A stretch of 64,000 nt of DNA, taken from assembly GCF_005144585.1 (NCBI RefSeq), contig NZ_SSMQ01000026.1, positions 80,260 through 144,259 on the forward strand, in the 5' to 3' direction. This document shows, in pieces, positions 36,457-46,500 of the stretch (the stretch's first letter is position 1; each line of letters begins with the position of its first letter). The notes under the pieces were generated by a model. The model searched no databases, was not told where the DNA came from, and saw nothing but the letters and a program-made list of their open reading frames with translations. Both the position numbers and the translations under genes were made by a program. The stretch is from Polyangium fumosum (GTDB lineage Bacteria > Myxococcota_A > Polyangia > Polyangiales > Polyangiaceae).

Positions 36457-38823
36457 GTGCGCCCTCGGTTTTCCCTCGTCGTGACGCTCTTCCTCGTCTC
36501 CGGATCGACCGGGCTCCTCTACGAGGTCGCGTTCGGCAAGCTGCTCGGCTACGTCTTCGGCGCGACGGCGTATGCCGTGAGCACGGTGCTCGCCGCGTTC
36601 ATGGGCGGCATGGCGCTCGGCGCGCACCTCGGTGGCAAGCGCGCCGCGCGCATCGCCCGCCCGCTCGTGGCCTACGGGGCGCTGGAGATCATCGTTGGCC
36701 TCGTCGTCGCCGCCTCGCCCGCCGCGCTCGAAGCGCTCACCGCGGCCTATGTCCACGTCGCGCAGAAGGCCCCGGGCTCGCTCGCGATCCTGACGGCGGC
36801 GCGCGGCGCGTTGACGGCGCTCGTGGTGATCGTTCCGACGGTGGCGATGGGCGCGACGCTGCCGATCCTGGCGCGGGTCGTCGCCGGTGAGGTCGGCGCG
36901 CGCAGCCAGCGCCGGCTCTCGTTGCTCTACGCCATCAACACGGCGGGCGGCGCGATCGGCGCGCTGACGAGCGCCTACCTCGTCCTGCCCGCGCTCGGCG
37001 TGCGCGGTACGATCTGGGCGGCGGCGCTGGCGAACGTGACGATCGGCGTGACCGCGATCGTCGCGGGGAGGCGCGCGCCCGTGGAGGCGCCCGCGCCCGC
37101 GGCGGAGGAGACGAACGCGAAGCAGCCGGCGCCCGCGACGCCGGAGCACGGCCCGTATCACGAGAACACGGCGCTCGCGTTCGCGTTCGCCTCGGGGTTC
37201 ATCGTGTTCGCGGCCGAGGTCGTCGAGACGCACCTGCTCGCGCTGCTCATCGGCAACAGCGCGTACGCGTTCGGCCTGATGCTCGCCGTCTTCCTCGTGT
37301 GCCTGGCGATCGGCGCGGCGCGCTCCCCTGCCCTCGCCGAGAAGCGCGGCGACCGCGCGCTCGCGTTCGGCCTCGGCGCTGCCGCGATCTCGCTCGCGCT
37401 CACCATGCCGCTCTGGGCCGAGCTGCCGCGCCTCTTCCTCTTCGCGGGCAAACATGTGCACTCCTGGACGGGCCGCGAGCTCGTCCGCGCGCTCGCCGCG
37501 CTCTTGATCCTCGCGGTCCCCACGGTCTTTTTGGGCACGACGTTCCCGCTCCTGCTCCACCGCGTGGCGTCGATGCCCGACGTCGGCGCGCGCGTCGGAC
37601 GGCTGACCGTGGTGAACACGGTCGGCACGATCTTCGGCTCGATCATCACGGGCTACGTCATCCTGCCGGCGCTCGGATCCCAGGGCACGCTGCTCGGCGT
37701 CGTCGCGGCGCTCGCGATCGCCTCGGTGCTCGCCTCGCGCGTGGCCAGCGGAGACAAGGGCTCGGCCGTCGCGCGGTTCGGCTTGCCCGCGGCCGCGATC
37801 GTCGTCGCGGCCGTGCTGCCGCGCTGGGACATGGCGCGCATGACGAACGGCGCGAACGTGTACTTCTCCGCGGGCCCGCCGCCCGATCGCATCGAGATGG
37901 TGCGCGAGGACGTGCACGGCGGCGTGACCACGGTGGCGCGGCGCGCCGAGGTGCTCACGCTCTACACGAACGGCAAGTTCCAGGGCGACAACGGGCCCGA
38001 GATGGCCGCGCAGCGCAGGTTCGCGCACTTCCCCTCGATGTTCCTCCGCGGCACGGAGAAGCGCGTGCTCGTGATCGGGCTCGGCACGGGCACGACGCTC
38101 GGCACGATCGCCACCTACCCGTGGGAGCGCATCGAGGTCGCCGAGATCTCGCCCGCCATCGTGGACGCGTCGCGGAAGTATTTCGCAGGGCCGGCGCGGA
38201 ACGCGCTCGACGATCCGCGCACGGCGCTCTCACTCGAAGACGGCCGCAACCACCTGCTCGTGTCGCCGGGCGGCTACGACCTCGTGACGATGGAGCTGAC
38301 GAGCGTGTGGTTCGCAGGCGCCGCGAGCCTCTACAGCCGCGAGTTCTACGAGCTCGTGCGCGCGCGCCTCGCGGACGGCGGCATCCTCCAGCAGTGGGTG
38401 CAGCTCCACCACATCCGCAGGCGCGAGCTCGCGGCCATCGTGCGCACGCTGCGCGTCGTCTTCCCGCACGTCGCGCTCTTCGTCGGCGGATCGCAGGGCA
38501 TCCTCGTGGCGAGCGCGCGGCCCCTCGTCGCCTCGCGCGCCGAGCTCGATCGGCTCGCGACGGCGCCGCCGATCCGCGAGACGCTCGGCGCCGGCACCTT
38601 GCCAGGCCTGCTCGACGAGCTCGTGGCCTCGGGCGAGGAGCTCGATCGGTTCGTCGCGGAGACGCCGGGCGAGCCGCTCGTCTCCACCGACGACAACCTC
38701 TTCCTCGAATACGCGACGCCCAAGGGCAACGTGCTCGACTACTGGCAGTCGCTCCGCGAGACGCTCGTGATGCTCGACGGGTACCGCACGCCGAACCCGG
38801 CCGCGCGGCACCTCGGGCCTTAG
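36457..38823 (+). CDS. Fused membrane transporter-like and spermidine synthase-like protein
   Basis: A 788-residue protein from a GTG start. The N-terminal 460 residues contain about 12 or more membrane helices (for example GSTGLLYEVAFGKLLGYVFG and AINTAGGAIGALTSAYLVLP), the pattern of bacterial spermidine-synthase-associated membrane domains. Residues about 480-770 are a methyltransferase-fold domain with VLVIGLGTGTTLGTIATYP (motif I), VAEISPAIVDASRKYF and DLVTMELTS. Such fusions are common in myxobacteria; whether they make polyamines is unproven. A charged Ala/Pro loop at about 210-230 separates two helix bundles. Confidence 0.82.
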   Translation: MRPRFSLVVTLFLVSGSTGLLYEVAFGKLLGYVFGATAYAVSTVLAAFMGGMALGAHLGGKRAARIARPLVAYGALEIIVGLVVAASPAALEALTAAYVHVAQKAPGSLAILTAARGALTALVVIVPTVAMGATLPILARVVAGEVGARSQRRLSLLYAINTAGGAIGALTSAYLVLPALGVRGTIWAAALANVTIGVTAIVAGRRAPVEAPAPAAEETNAKQPAPATPEHGPYHENTALAFAFASGFIVFAAEVVETHLLALLIGNSAYAFGLMLAVFLVCLAIGAARSPALAEKRGDRALAFGLGAAAISLALTMPLWAELPRLFLFAGKHVHSWTGRELVRALAALLILAVPTVFLGTTFPLLLHRVASMPDVGARVGRLTVVNTVGTIFGSIITGYVILPALGSQGTLLGVVAALAIASVLASRVASGDKGSAVARFGLPAAAIVVAAVLPRWDMARMTNGANVYFSAGPPPDRIEMVREDVHGGVTTVARRAEVLTLYTNGKFQGDNGPEMAAQRRFAHFPSMFLRGTEKRVLVIGLGTGTTLGTIATYPWERIEVAEISPAIVDASRKYFAGPARNALDDPRTALSLEDGRNHLLVSPGGYDLVTMELTSVWFAGAASLYSREFYELVRARLADGGILQQWVQLHHIRRRELAAIVRTLRVVFPHVALFVGGSQGILVASARPLVASRAELDRLATAPPIRETLGAGTLPGLLDELVASGEELDRFVAETPGEPLVSTDDNLFLEYATPKGNVLDYWQSLRETLVMLDGYRTPNPAARHLGP

Positions 38824-38839
38824 GCCAAACGCGCGCGCG

Positions 38840-39589
38840 CTACTTCTTCTGCTCGGGCTTCTTCTGCGTCGGGTCGAGCGAGATCTGCTTGTCCTGGACC
38901 TTCTTCACTTCGTTGCCCGTGGGCTTGAAGTTCAAGGTCGGCACGACCGCGATCACGGGCTTCTTGCGCGCCTCTTCCTCGGCCTTGCGCTCTTCGAGGC
39001 TCGGCACGTCGAGCACCATACCGCCGCCTGTCGGGTCCTTGCCGAGGAAGGGCTTGCCGTCGACCTCGGCGACGTGGAACTCGGTGCGGCGGTTCTCCGC
39101 GCGGCCCATCTCGAGCTCGTTCGGCGCGATGGGCTTCGTCTCGCCGAACCCGACGGCGAGCAGGCGCAGGTGGTTCACGCCGTTGTCGACGAGCCAGTTG
39201 CACACGCTGAGCGCGCGCCGCGCGCTGAGGTCCTGGTTCTTGTCCTCGGCGCCGTTGTCGTCCGTGTGCCCCTCGATCCGCAGGCGCGTGACCTCGGGGT
39301 GCTCGTTGACGAACGCGAGCAGCGTCTTCAGGACCTTCTCGGTCTCGCCGAACTTGTGGATCGTGGCGCTGCCGGTCTGGAAGACGATCTTGCCCTCGAT
39401 GTAGATCTGGCTCTGGCCTTCCTTCGCGGTCCAGGCCTTCTCGGGGTACCAGCGCGGCAGTTGGCTCTTCTGCTCCGCCTTCGGCACGGGCACGGGCGGC
39501 AGGCGGTTGTCCGAGCAGCCGACGAGCGCAGCCAAAGCCCCCAGCGTGGCGGCGAGCGCGACGGACCTTCCAAGCGAGGTGCGGTTCAT
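38840..39589 (-). CDS. OmpA-family peptidoglycan-binding lipoprotein
   Basis: A 249-residue protein from ATG 39589 (the frame reaches a TTG at 39601). Lipoprotein signal with lipobox LVGC near residue 25; the OmpA domain at about 70-190 shows IVFQTGSATIHKFGE, LRIEGHTDDNGAEDKNQDLS, RALSVCNWLVDNGV and GRAENRRTEF, where the Asp and Arg bind diaminopimelate of peptidoglycan. The tail is Lys/Glu-rich and ends in PEQKK. It likely tethers the outer membrane to the wall. It is convergent with the preceding gene, 16 bp away. Confidence 0.92.
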   Translation of the reverse strand: MNRTSLGRSVALAATLGALAALVGCSDNRLPPVPVPKAEQKSQLPRWYPEKAWTAKEGQSQIYIEGKIVFQTGSATIHKFGETEKVLKTLLAFVNEHPEVTRLRIEGHTDDNGAEDKNQDLSARRALSVCNWLVDNGVNHLRLLAVGFGETKPIAPNELEMGRAENRRTEFHVAEVDGKPFLGKDPTGGGMVLDVPSLEERKAEEEARKKPVIAVVPTLNFKPTGNEVKKVQDKQISLDPTQKKPEQKK

Positions 39590-39706
39590 GAGAGGCCCCA
39601 AGCGTCACCCATTCCGGCCTTCTCCCGCAAGTAACTCGGTACGAGGCGGGCGCGTCTTGTGTTCCGGCGCCGACTTGGGCACCGTCCGGAGGGCGCGGAG
39701 GCTCGT

Positions 39707-40111
39707 ATGGCGCTCGTCGGCAAGCTCGAAGTCACCATCAAGATCAACCGGCTCCCCACCGAGGTGACCACGGACAAGAACGGCTGGAAGGAGTTTCTGG
39801 TCGACTTCGGCAAGCGCGGCGCGCGCGTGAGCCTGCGCCCGCGCATGTGGAACCGCCTGGAACAAGCCGCGAACACGCACCCGCACTGGATCGCGGTGAT
39901 CACCGGCCAGATGGGCGACGACGTGCAAAAAGGCGTCTTCAAGCTGCTCGAACCAAACCTGCAGGTGTTCGAGTACACACCGAAGACGCCCGGAGCCGAG
40001 GCCAAACCCGACGCGTCGAAGGCGCCCGACGGCAAGGCGGAGGGGTCCGCGCCGACAGCCGCGCCGGAGAAGGCCGACGAAAAGCAGGCTGCCTCCCCTC
40101 CCGGGGAGTGA
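39707..40111 (+). CDS. Small protein resembling FinO-like fertility-inhibition annotations
   Basis: A 134-residue protein; ATG 39707 has a perfect GGAGG five bases upstream, while the longer frame to 39659 does not. Residues 1-92 are compact (MALVGKLEVTIKINRLPTEV, RVSLRPRMWNRLEQA, HWIAVITGQMG, LEPNLQVFEY). From memory this pattern resembles short proteins labelled FinO-like, but I cannot confirm it and ProQ/FinO core motifs are not obvious. The last 40 residues are a Lys/Ala/Pro/Glu tail that looks disordered. It lies 22 bp upstream of larE. Confidence 0.65.
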   Translation: MALVGKLEVTIKINRLPTEVTTDKNGWKEFLVDFGKRGARVSLRPRMWNRLEQAANTHPHWIAVITGQMGDDVQKGVFKLLEPNLQVFEYTPKTPGAEAKPDASKAPDGKAEGSAPTAAPEKADEKQAASPPGE

Positions 40112-40133
40112 CGGCGTGTTAGATCCTCCTCCC

Positions 40134-40976
40134 ATGGCCCTGGACCCTGCCATCGAGGAGAAGCTCGCTCGCCTGCGCGAGAGGCTCGTCAAGCTCGACT
40201 CGGTCCTCGTTTGTTACTCCGGCGGCGTCGACAGCGCGTTCGTGCTCGCGGCCGCCCACGCGGCCCTCGGGCCACGCGCCATCGGCATGACCGCCGTCTC
40301 CCCAAGCCTCGCGCCGGGCGAGCACGAGGACGCCGTCGCGGTCGCGGCCGCGATCGGCGCCGATCATCGGCTGGTCGCGTCGAACGAGATCGAGGATGCC
40401 GGCTACGTCGCGAACAACCCGGACCGCTGCTTCCACTGCAAGAGCGAACTCTACCGCATCGCGGCGCAGAAGCGGGTCGAGTGGGGGCTCGCGGCGATCC
40501 TGAACGGGACGAACGTCGACGATCTCGGCGACTACCGGCCGGGGCTCGAAGCGGCGCGGCTCGCCGAGGTCGTGAGCCCGCTCGTCGAGCTCGGGTTCAC
40601 GAAGGCCGACGTCCGGGCGGGCGCGTCCGCGCTCGGGTTGCCCATCTGGGACAAGCCCGCGGCCGCCTGCCTTTCGAGCCGCATCCCCTACGGCACGAGC
40701 GTGACGCGCGAGCGGCTCGCGCAGATCGGCGGCTTCGAGGGCGCACTGAAGCGGCTCGGCTTCCGCCAGGTGCGCGTGCGTTACCACGGCGAGCTGGCGC
40801 GGATCGAGCTCGCGCTCGCGGAGCTCGGGCGCGCGGCGGAGCCGGAGAAACGCGACGCGATCGTCGCGGCGGGCAAGCAGCACGGGTTCAAGTACGTCAC
40901 GCTCGACCTCGCCGGCTACCGCGTCGGCAGCCACAACGAGGTCCTCGTCGGCAAGAGCCTGCGTATCGTGAGCTAG
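40134..40976 (+). CDS. larE: ATP-dependent sacrificial sulfur transferase LarE
   Basis: A 280-residue enzyme of nickel-pincer cofactor synthesis. It adenylates pyridinium-dicarboxylate and gives up sulfur, in many homologues from its own cysteine. The PP-loop YSGGVDSAFVLAAA lies at about 30-43, and KPAAACLSSRIPYGT near residue 178 carries the sacrificial cysteine. NPDRCFHCKSELY is the typical CxxC segment. The length is normal. LarB and LarC are not in the window, so the cofactor pathway, if present, is encoded elsewhere. The start lacks a clear ribosome site; ATG 40134 fits the family N-terminus. Confidence 0.92.
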   Translation: MALDPAIEEKLARLRERLVKLDSVLVCYSGGVDSAFVLAAAHAALGPRAIGMTAVSPSLAPGEHEDAVAVAAAIGADHRLVASNEIEDAGYVANNPDRCFHCKSELYRIAAQKRVEWGLAAILNGTNVDDLGDYRPGLEAARLAEVVSPLVELGFTKADVRAGASALGLPIWDKPAAACLSSRIPYGTSVTRERLAQIGGFEGALKRLGFRQVRVRYHGELARIELALAELGRAAEPEKRDAIVAAGKQHGFKYVTLDLAGYRVGSHNEVLVGKSLRIVS

Positions 40977-40996
40977 CGCGAAAAGGAGGAGGTCCC

Positions 40997-41920
40997 GTGG
41001 GTCGATTCGATCACCTCGCCACGCAGCCGCGCCGCGGCCCGGCCGACCTCTTCCGCTGGCGGGTCCTCGATCCGCTGCAAGGCAAGAGGATCAAGGACCC
41101 GGGCGGGTTCGTCACGCCGCAGCGTCCGCACGACGTGGACCTCGTGAAGAGCCCGGCGCCGAGCCTGACGTGGATCGGGCACGCGAGCTTTCTGCTCACG
41201 CTCGGCAAGAAGAACATCCTCTTCGATCCGGTGCTCGGCGAGCGGATCGGCCCGATCAAGCGGCTCGTGGCGCCGGGCATCGGCTGGCAGGTGTTGCCGC
41301 CGATCGATATCGTCGTGATCACCCACAACCACCGGGATCACCTCGACGCGTGGAGCATCGAGCGGCTCGGCGATCGGCCGACGTACGTGGCGCCGCTCGG
41401 CAATACACGCTTTTTGAAGGCGGCCGGCGCGTCGGCGAAGATCGTGGAGCTCGATTGGTGGGAGACGACGGGGATCGATTCGCTGGAGATCACGCTCGTG
41501 CCGGCGCGGCACTGGTCGATGCATTTGCCCTGGGATCGGAATGACGCGCTCTGGGGCGGGTACGTGATTCGTGGGCCCGAGGGGACGGCGTATCACTCCG
41601 GGGATACCGCGTACTGGGATACGTTCGAGGAGATCGGGCGGCGCGCGGGTCCGATCGACTGGGCGATGTTGCCCATTGGCGCGTACGAGCCGCGCTGGTT
41701 CATGGAGCCGCAGCACATGGGGCCCGAGGAGGCGGCGTCGGCCGCGAGAATGCTCGGGGCTACGCATTTCGTGGCCATGCATTGGGGGACGTTCAAGCTG
41801 ACGGACGAGCCGATCGGCGAGCCGCCGGAGCGGGCGCGTGCGGCATGGCAGGCGGAGGGCGGCGCCGAGGAAAAGCTCTGGATCCTCGACGTGGGCGAGA
41901 CGCGGCACCTCGGGCGTTAG
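40997..41920 (+). CDS. MBL-fold metallohydrolase, NAPE-PLD/UlaG-like
   Basis: A 307-residue metallo-beta-lactamase-fold hydrolase beginning at GTG 40997 with AGGAGG upstream. Zinc ligands: THNHRDHLD (HxHxDH), VPARHWSMHLPWDRND, YHSGDTAYWD and MHWGTFKLTDE. The N-terminal FDHLATQPRRGPADLFRWRV and LTWIGHASFLL fit the N-acyl-phosphatidylethanolamine phospholipase D-like branch. The substrate is not known. It follows larE by 20 bp and may be co-transcribed. Confidence 0.9.
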   Translation: MGRFDHLATQPRRGPADLFRWRVLDPLQGKRIKDPGGFVTPQRPHDVDLVKSPAPSLTWIGHASFLLTLGKKNILFDPVLGERIGPIKRLVAPGIGWQVLPPIDIVVITHNHRDHLDAWSIERLGDRPTYVAPLGNTRFLKAAGASAKIVELDWWETTGIDSLEITLVPARHWSMHLPWDRNDALWGGYVIRGPEGTAYHSGDTAYWDTFEEIGRRAGPIDWAMLPIGAYEPRWFMEPQHMGPEEAASAARMLGATHFVAMHWGTFKLTDEPIGEPPERARAAWQAEGGAEEKLWILDVGETRHLGR

Positions 41921-41959
41921 CCGAGGACGAACGCCGTCCGTGAGACGGAAGGAGCGAAT

Positions 41960-41977
41960 GGGGGGCCGGAGCCCCCC
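41960..41977. terminator. GC-rich hairpin between convergent genes
   Basis: GGGGGGC and GCCCCCC pair around CGGA. No T-tract follows, but its position between two convergent genes suits a shared terminator. Confidence 0.5.
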
Positions 41978-41989
41978 ACGCGCCGGGAT

Positions 41990-42541
41990 TCAGATGGCGA
42001 GCGCGCCGGTTCGCAGCAGATAAGCGAGCTTCTTCCGCTGCTCGGCCGAGAGGAGCGCGTGAATGCGCCCGAGCGCGCGCACCACCGACGCCTGCAGTTG
42101 CTCGGCGCTCTTCACCCGATCCGCGCGGATCTGATCGAGCCGCGGTTCATCGAGCTTCTCCCCGAGCACCGCATCGGCGAACGCGCTCGTCGTGCGCCGA
42201 TGATCCACGGCGGCCTGTGCGCGCTCGATTTTCAGCTCGTCCAGGATCGTCGCGAGCTCCGCGATTTGCCCGTCGTCGAGCTCCAGCCGGTGGGCCAGGA
42301 ATCGCAGCGGTCGGCGCACGCCGAAGTTGCCGCCGCCCCCTCCGTCGAAGTCGGAGCCGCCGGGCAGGTCGTCGCCGCCCCCGTGCCCCCCGTGCCCCCC
42401 GTGTCCCCCATGTCCATGACCGCCGCCTCGTCCGGGGCCGCAGCCCCCTCCGAACCACGCACGACGACCACCGGACCAACCCTCGGGGCCACACGAGCCG
42501 CCTCGGCCCGCGTGCCACCACGCCACGAATGCAGGATGCAT
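41990..42541 (-). CDS. Spy/CpxP-like protein with His/Gly-rich N-terminus
   Basis: A 183-residue protein from ATG 42541 (AGGAGG seven bases upstream). Residues about 15-75 are Gly/His-rich (several GHGGHGGHGG-like repeats), suitable for metal binding. Residues about 85-180 are helical: LDDGQIAELATILDELKIER and a final LLSAEQRKKLAYLL, the latter matching the LTxxQ-type motif of Spy/periplasmic heavy-metal-sensor proteins. No signal peptide is visible, so the location is uncertain. Confidence 0.72.
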   Translation of the reverse strand: MHPAFVAWWHAGRGGSCGPEGWSGGRRAWFGGGCGPGRGGGHGHGGHGGHGGHGGGDDLPGGSDFDGGGGGNFGVRRPLRFLAHRLELDDGQIAELATILDELKIERAQAAVDHRRTTSAFADAVLGEKLDEPRLDQIRADRVKSAEQLQASVVRALGRIHALLSAEQRKKLAYLLRTGALAI

Positions 42542-42696
42542 GTTCACTCCTCCTCGCCGGGGCTCAGCGCGCCCGGCGGGTGTTTCGAGCGCGGGCTTTA
42601 TGCCTCGCGCCGTGGGAGGAGCTTGTGGCGCGGCGGGGGGGCTGTCAACGCGCGCCGCGCAGGCGCGAACTTCTTAACAGTTCACGGGCAGGAGAA

Positions 42697-43413
42697 TCAG
42701 GCCGGGGTGTAGGACACGCTGCGGATGATGACTTCGAGGGGGCTCGTGGCCCCGGCGGGCACCGCCCCGGCGCGCAACCAGAAGTTGATGCGTAGGTTTG
42801 TCGAGCGCAACGGCCGCAGCGGGTTGTTGATCACGGTTTGAATCGGCGCGGCTGCGCCCACGAGGGTGCGGCTCGTGAAGGTGGCGCGCTGGCGCGTCCA
42901 GACGAGCTGGTGGAACGACGCGCCGCTCCAGGTGGTCGGGACCGGGTAATGCGAGCTCTGCGGCTGCACCGAATGCACGAGCCGCGGGGCGTTCGGGCCC
43001 GTGCCCTGGAAGCGCGCCACCTCCACGTCGAGCTCGGTGTTGTTGCCCTCGTTGCTCCAGGTGAAGAAGCCGAGCACTGCCTGGTTGTGGAACGAGCGAA
43101 TCGGTGTCTCCAGCGTCATCGTGTACGTGCCGTAGCCCACGGCCCGCGTCGAGATGATCTCGGAGCTCCTCCACACGCCGTCGCCGTCCTCGTCCTCGAT
43201 GAGCATGTGCAGGCGGTTTTGCGCGTCGACGAAGACGTTGTCCCCCGAGAACACGTTCGGGCCGGGGCCGACCGGCACCTCGCCGCTGTCCTTCAGGTTC
43301 CATTCGAGTCCAGACCACGGAAAGGCATTCGCCTCGTTCACCGGGATCACCAGCGTCGAAAGCACGAGAGTCGCGGAAACCCCGGTCGAGAGCATGTTCG
43401 AGATACGGTTCAT
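42697..43413 (-). CDS. Secreted GH16-like jelly-roll protein
   Basis: A 238-residue protein starting at ATG 43413 with a signal peptide (cleavage near ANA-F at about 30). It follows the GH16 fold order: SEIISTRAVGYGTYTMTLE, then FFTWSNEGNNTELDVEVARF, where ELDVE matches the ExDxE catalytic strand of GH16 glucanases. The second half shows further beta strands (SFHQLVWTRQRATF, LRINFWLRAG). The likely substrate is a polysaccharide; which one is unknown. The frame upstream to 43737 is a shadow. Confidence 0.72.
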   Translation of the reverse strand: MNRISNMLSTGVSATLVLSTLVIPVNEANAFPWSGLEWNLKDSGEVPVGPGPNVFSGDNVFVDAQNRLHMLIEDEDGDGVWRSSEIISTRAVGYGTYTMTLETPIRSFHNQAVLGFFTWSNEGNNTELDVEVARFQGTGPNAPRLVHSVQPQSSHYPVPTTWSGASFHQLVWTRQRATFTSRTLVGAAAPIQTVINNPLRPLRSTNLRINFWLRAGAVPAGATSPLEVIIRSVSYTPA

Positions 43414-43585
43414 GCGAGGGGTCCACTGCCATCGTCGTGCCACGGGGCGGGCAAGGCCGACGCGGGAGTGTCGTGGAATGCGCGGCGAGCCTCGCGCCCG
43501 CCTGACGGTCGACTCTCGCTGTTCCACGAATTCGGTTGGGCAGCGCCTGCGCAGCGGCGGGGCGCACGGATGCGAATGCGTTCGG

Positions 43586-46500
43586 TCAGCAGGGCTCGTT
43601 CGAGCTGCGACGCGCGCGACGGAAGAGACCGCCGAGGCCGAGCGCGAGCGCCACCACGAGGGCGGACGCGTCCGGCGTTCGGCCTGAAGCGCCGCATCCG
43701 CCGAATGTGGTGGGGCCGGACGGAGGAGCCCCGGCATTCGGATCCGCAGGCAGGATCACGGGCGGATCGACGTGCGTCACGTGGCCTTCGTCATCCACGG
43801 ACGCATTCACCGAGGCCACCGCCGGGTTGCCCGCGGAGTCGAGGACGGAGATACGCACCACGACATTCTTGCCGAAGAGCGAGGCCGGCGGCGTGACGGA
43901 GAGCTCGGCCTTGCCCGCGGGGCCAACGAGGAGGCCTTCCCCGGCGACGAGCGCCTCGTCCTCGGCCGCGCCCGCCTCGTGCATCCGGACGAGCCAATGG
44001 TCGAGCGCGAGGTCGTCCGTCGCCTCGAAGGCGACGTGCACGGCCGTGCTCTCGGCCTTCGCGTCGGCGTCGAGCGTCGGGGGCGTGCCGTCCGCGATGA
44101 CGACGGGCCTCGAAAAGACCTCGGGGCTCACGCCGTTCGGGCCGATCGCGCGAACGGCCACGCGGTACGGGCGCGCGGCGAGCATGCCCGTGAGGTCGAT
44201 CGACACCGAGGTCCCCGAGCTGGACTTGTGGGCCGGCGACCAGAGGGGCTGCTCGTCCGGACCCACGAGCGCATAGGTGTAGCTCTTCGCCTCGGCGACC
44301 GGCGCGAACGCGACCTTCACCGCCTCGCCAAGCTTGACGACGTGGGGCGCCTCGGACGGTCCGTCGTCTGTCTCGCCAAACGCGATCCAGCTCGGCGAGA
44401 GGCAGCCGGGGACGTCGATGTGGTGGATGTAGCCGTCCGCGACGCCCACGAGGATCTCGTCCGCGCCGTCGCCGTCGGTGTCGCCCACGACGGGCTCCGC
44501 GACCGAGCCGCCGAGGAACTTCGACCAGCGGAGATCGAGCGTGCAGGCGTCGAGGGCATAGAGGTGTCCGTCCGTCGAGCCCGCGAGAATGGCGGGGCCG
44601 CCCGGGCCGAGCGAGGCGACGGAGGTCGCGTTCGAGAGGACGCCGGGGCGCTTTCCCGCGGCGATCGCGGCGTCCACGGTGGGGTAGACGCTCCCGCCGG
44701 CGAGCGCGCGGGCGCCGAGGAGCGCGCCGGTCGCGCCGTCGAAGGCGCGCAGCGTGGGCGAGAGGACGGCCGGGGTCACGAAGCGCGCCGCATTGCCGCA
44801 GACGACGCGCGCGCCTGCCATGCCATTGACCTGCTCGGAGCTCTCCGATTGCCACGCGGTGCCGAGGTCCGCCTGGAGCAGCCGCGGCGAGGACGCGCCC
44901 GCCTGGAGCAAGAGCTCGGGCCCGGGCCCGCCCTGGAACGAGGCGAGCATGGGGAGCGAATACCACATGGAATTGCCGGGCGTCGTCTTGACGAGGCCCG
45001 TGGCGGCGTCGCGCGCGTTCAGGCCGTCGTTCATCGAATACCACGCGTCCGTGCCGTCGCCGTCGAGGTCACCGACGCTCGAGCCGAAGAAGCCGCCGAA
45101 GGGCAAGGGTGCGCCCTGCCAAACGAGGGTCTTGGAGGCGAAATCGACCGCGGACTGGACGATCTGCACGCCCTCGATGCGCCAGTCGATGCCGACGCGC
45201 GGCGCGCTCGCGCCCTGCACGCGGAGCGGCAAAGGCGTGCCGTGCGGCGCGCCGGGGCCGAGGTCGACGGCGCCGAGGGAGGCGCCATTCTGCGAGCGGC
45301 GCGCCACGAGGGCGCTGCCTTCCACGCCGACGACGGCCATGCCGAGCGTGTCGAGGTCCACGATGCTCGCCGCTTGCATGCCGGGCTGGATGAAGCGCGG
45401 CAGCGGCGGGACGATGAGCGAGGCGGCGCGCGCATCGCCGACGTAGAGGCCGAGCGGCGAGCCTGGCAGGACCACGAACGGCCCGAGGTCGTCGCTCCCG
45501 ACGAGCGGCCCGCCCACGGCGCCCGAGCTCGGCTGCATGCCGCCGCCGACGAGCGAGCCTGTCGCCTGCCCGCCCCAAACCACGATGCCGTTCGTCCCTT
45601 GCAACGTTTGTCCGAGCACCACGATCGTGCCCGCGGTCGTGCCGACGGCGACCTGCGGATAAGGGCGCGTGGAGAAATCGGCGCCGAAGACGCCCGTGAC
45701 GTCGCCGATGAGCGGCGTATGCTCGCCGATCTTCTTCGGGCCGGCCGCGTCGAACGTGAACGCCTGGATGTCCCGGAAGGTGTGCGGGTTCTCCAGGGAC
45801 GCATAGGGCAGCTCGGATTTCGGCCGCCCGACGAGCAACGCCGCGGTTTGTCCAGGCCGCGGAAGCACGCCGAGGCGGCGATCGAGCGGGCCCCGTTGGC
45901 TGCGCGCGGGGTCGGGCATCGAATGGGCGCGCACGTCCGGGATCGGGCCGGCCAGGGTCGCGAGGGCATTGCCGTCGAAATGGTGGACGGAGAGGCCCGC
46001 GGCGGTCGCGACGACGAGCTCCGCGCCGGCCGAAGCGCCGAGATCGGCCGCGCCCTCGAAGCGCGCCCCCGGGAGCACGGCGGCCGTCGTGCCCGCCGCG
46101 CCCTTCAGGATCTCCGTGGTGAACGGGGACGCGGGGGACGCGCGGTGCGAAAAGACGAGTTCGTCGACGCCGTCGCCGTCGAGGTCCTTTGCGACGTCGG
46201 CGAGCGTGACCATTTCGGCGTCGTAACCGGCGGTCTTTCGCTCGAAGAGGAGCGTCCCGGCCTTCGTCTGCGGGTCGATCTTGAACACCGTGAACCCCGG
46301 CGGGCCGACCTTCGCCGCGACCTGGCCGTACGGCTGCACGACGACGAGCTCCTTGCCGGGCAAACCGTCGATCTCGGCCGCGAGCACGTACGCCTGCGAA
46401 AAAGGTTTGTCCTGCGCGCCGCCCGGCAAGACGAGCGTGGTCACGGTCTGGCCGTCCTTGCCGCGCACGATCACGATCTCCGCCGGCGAGGTGAGCACGA

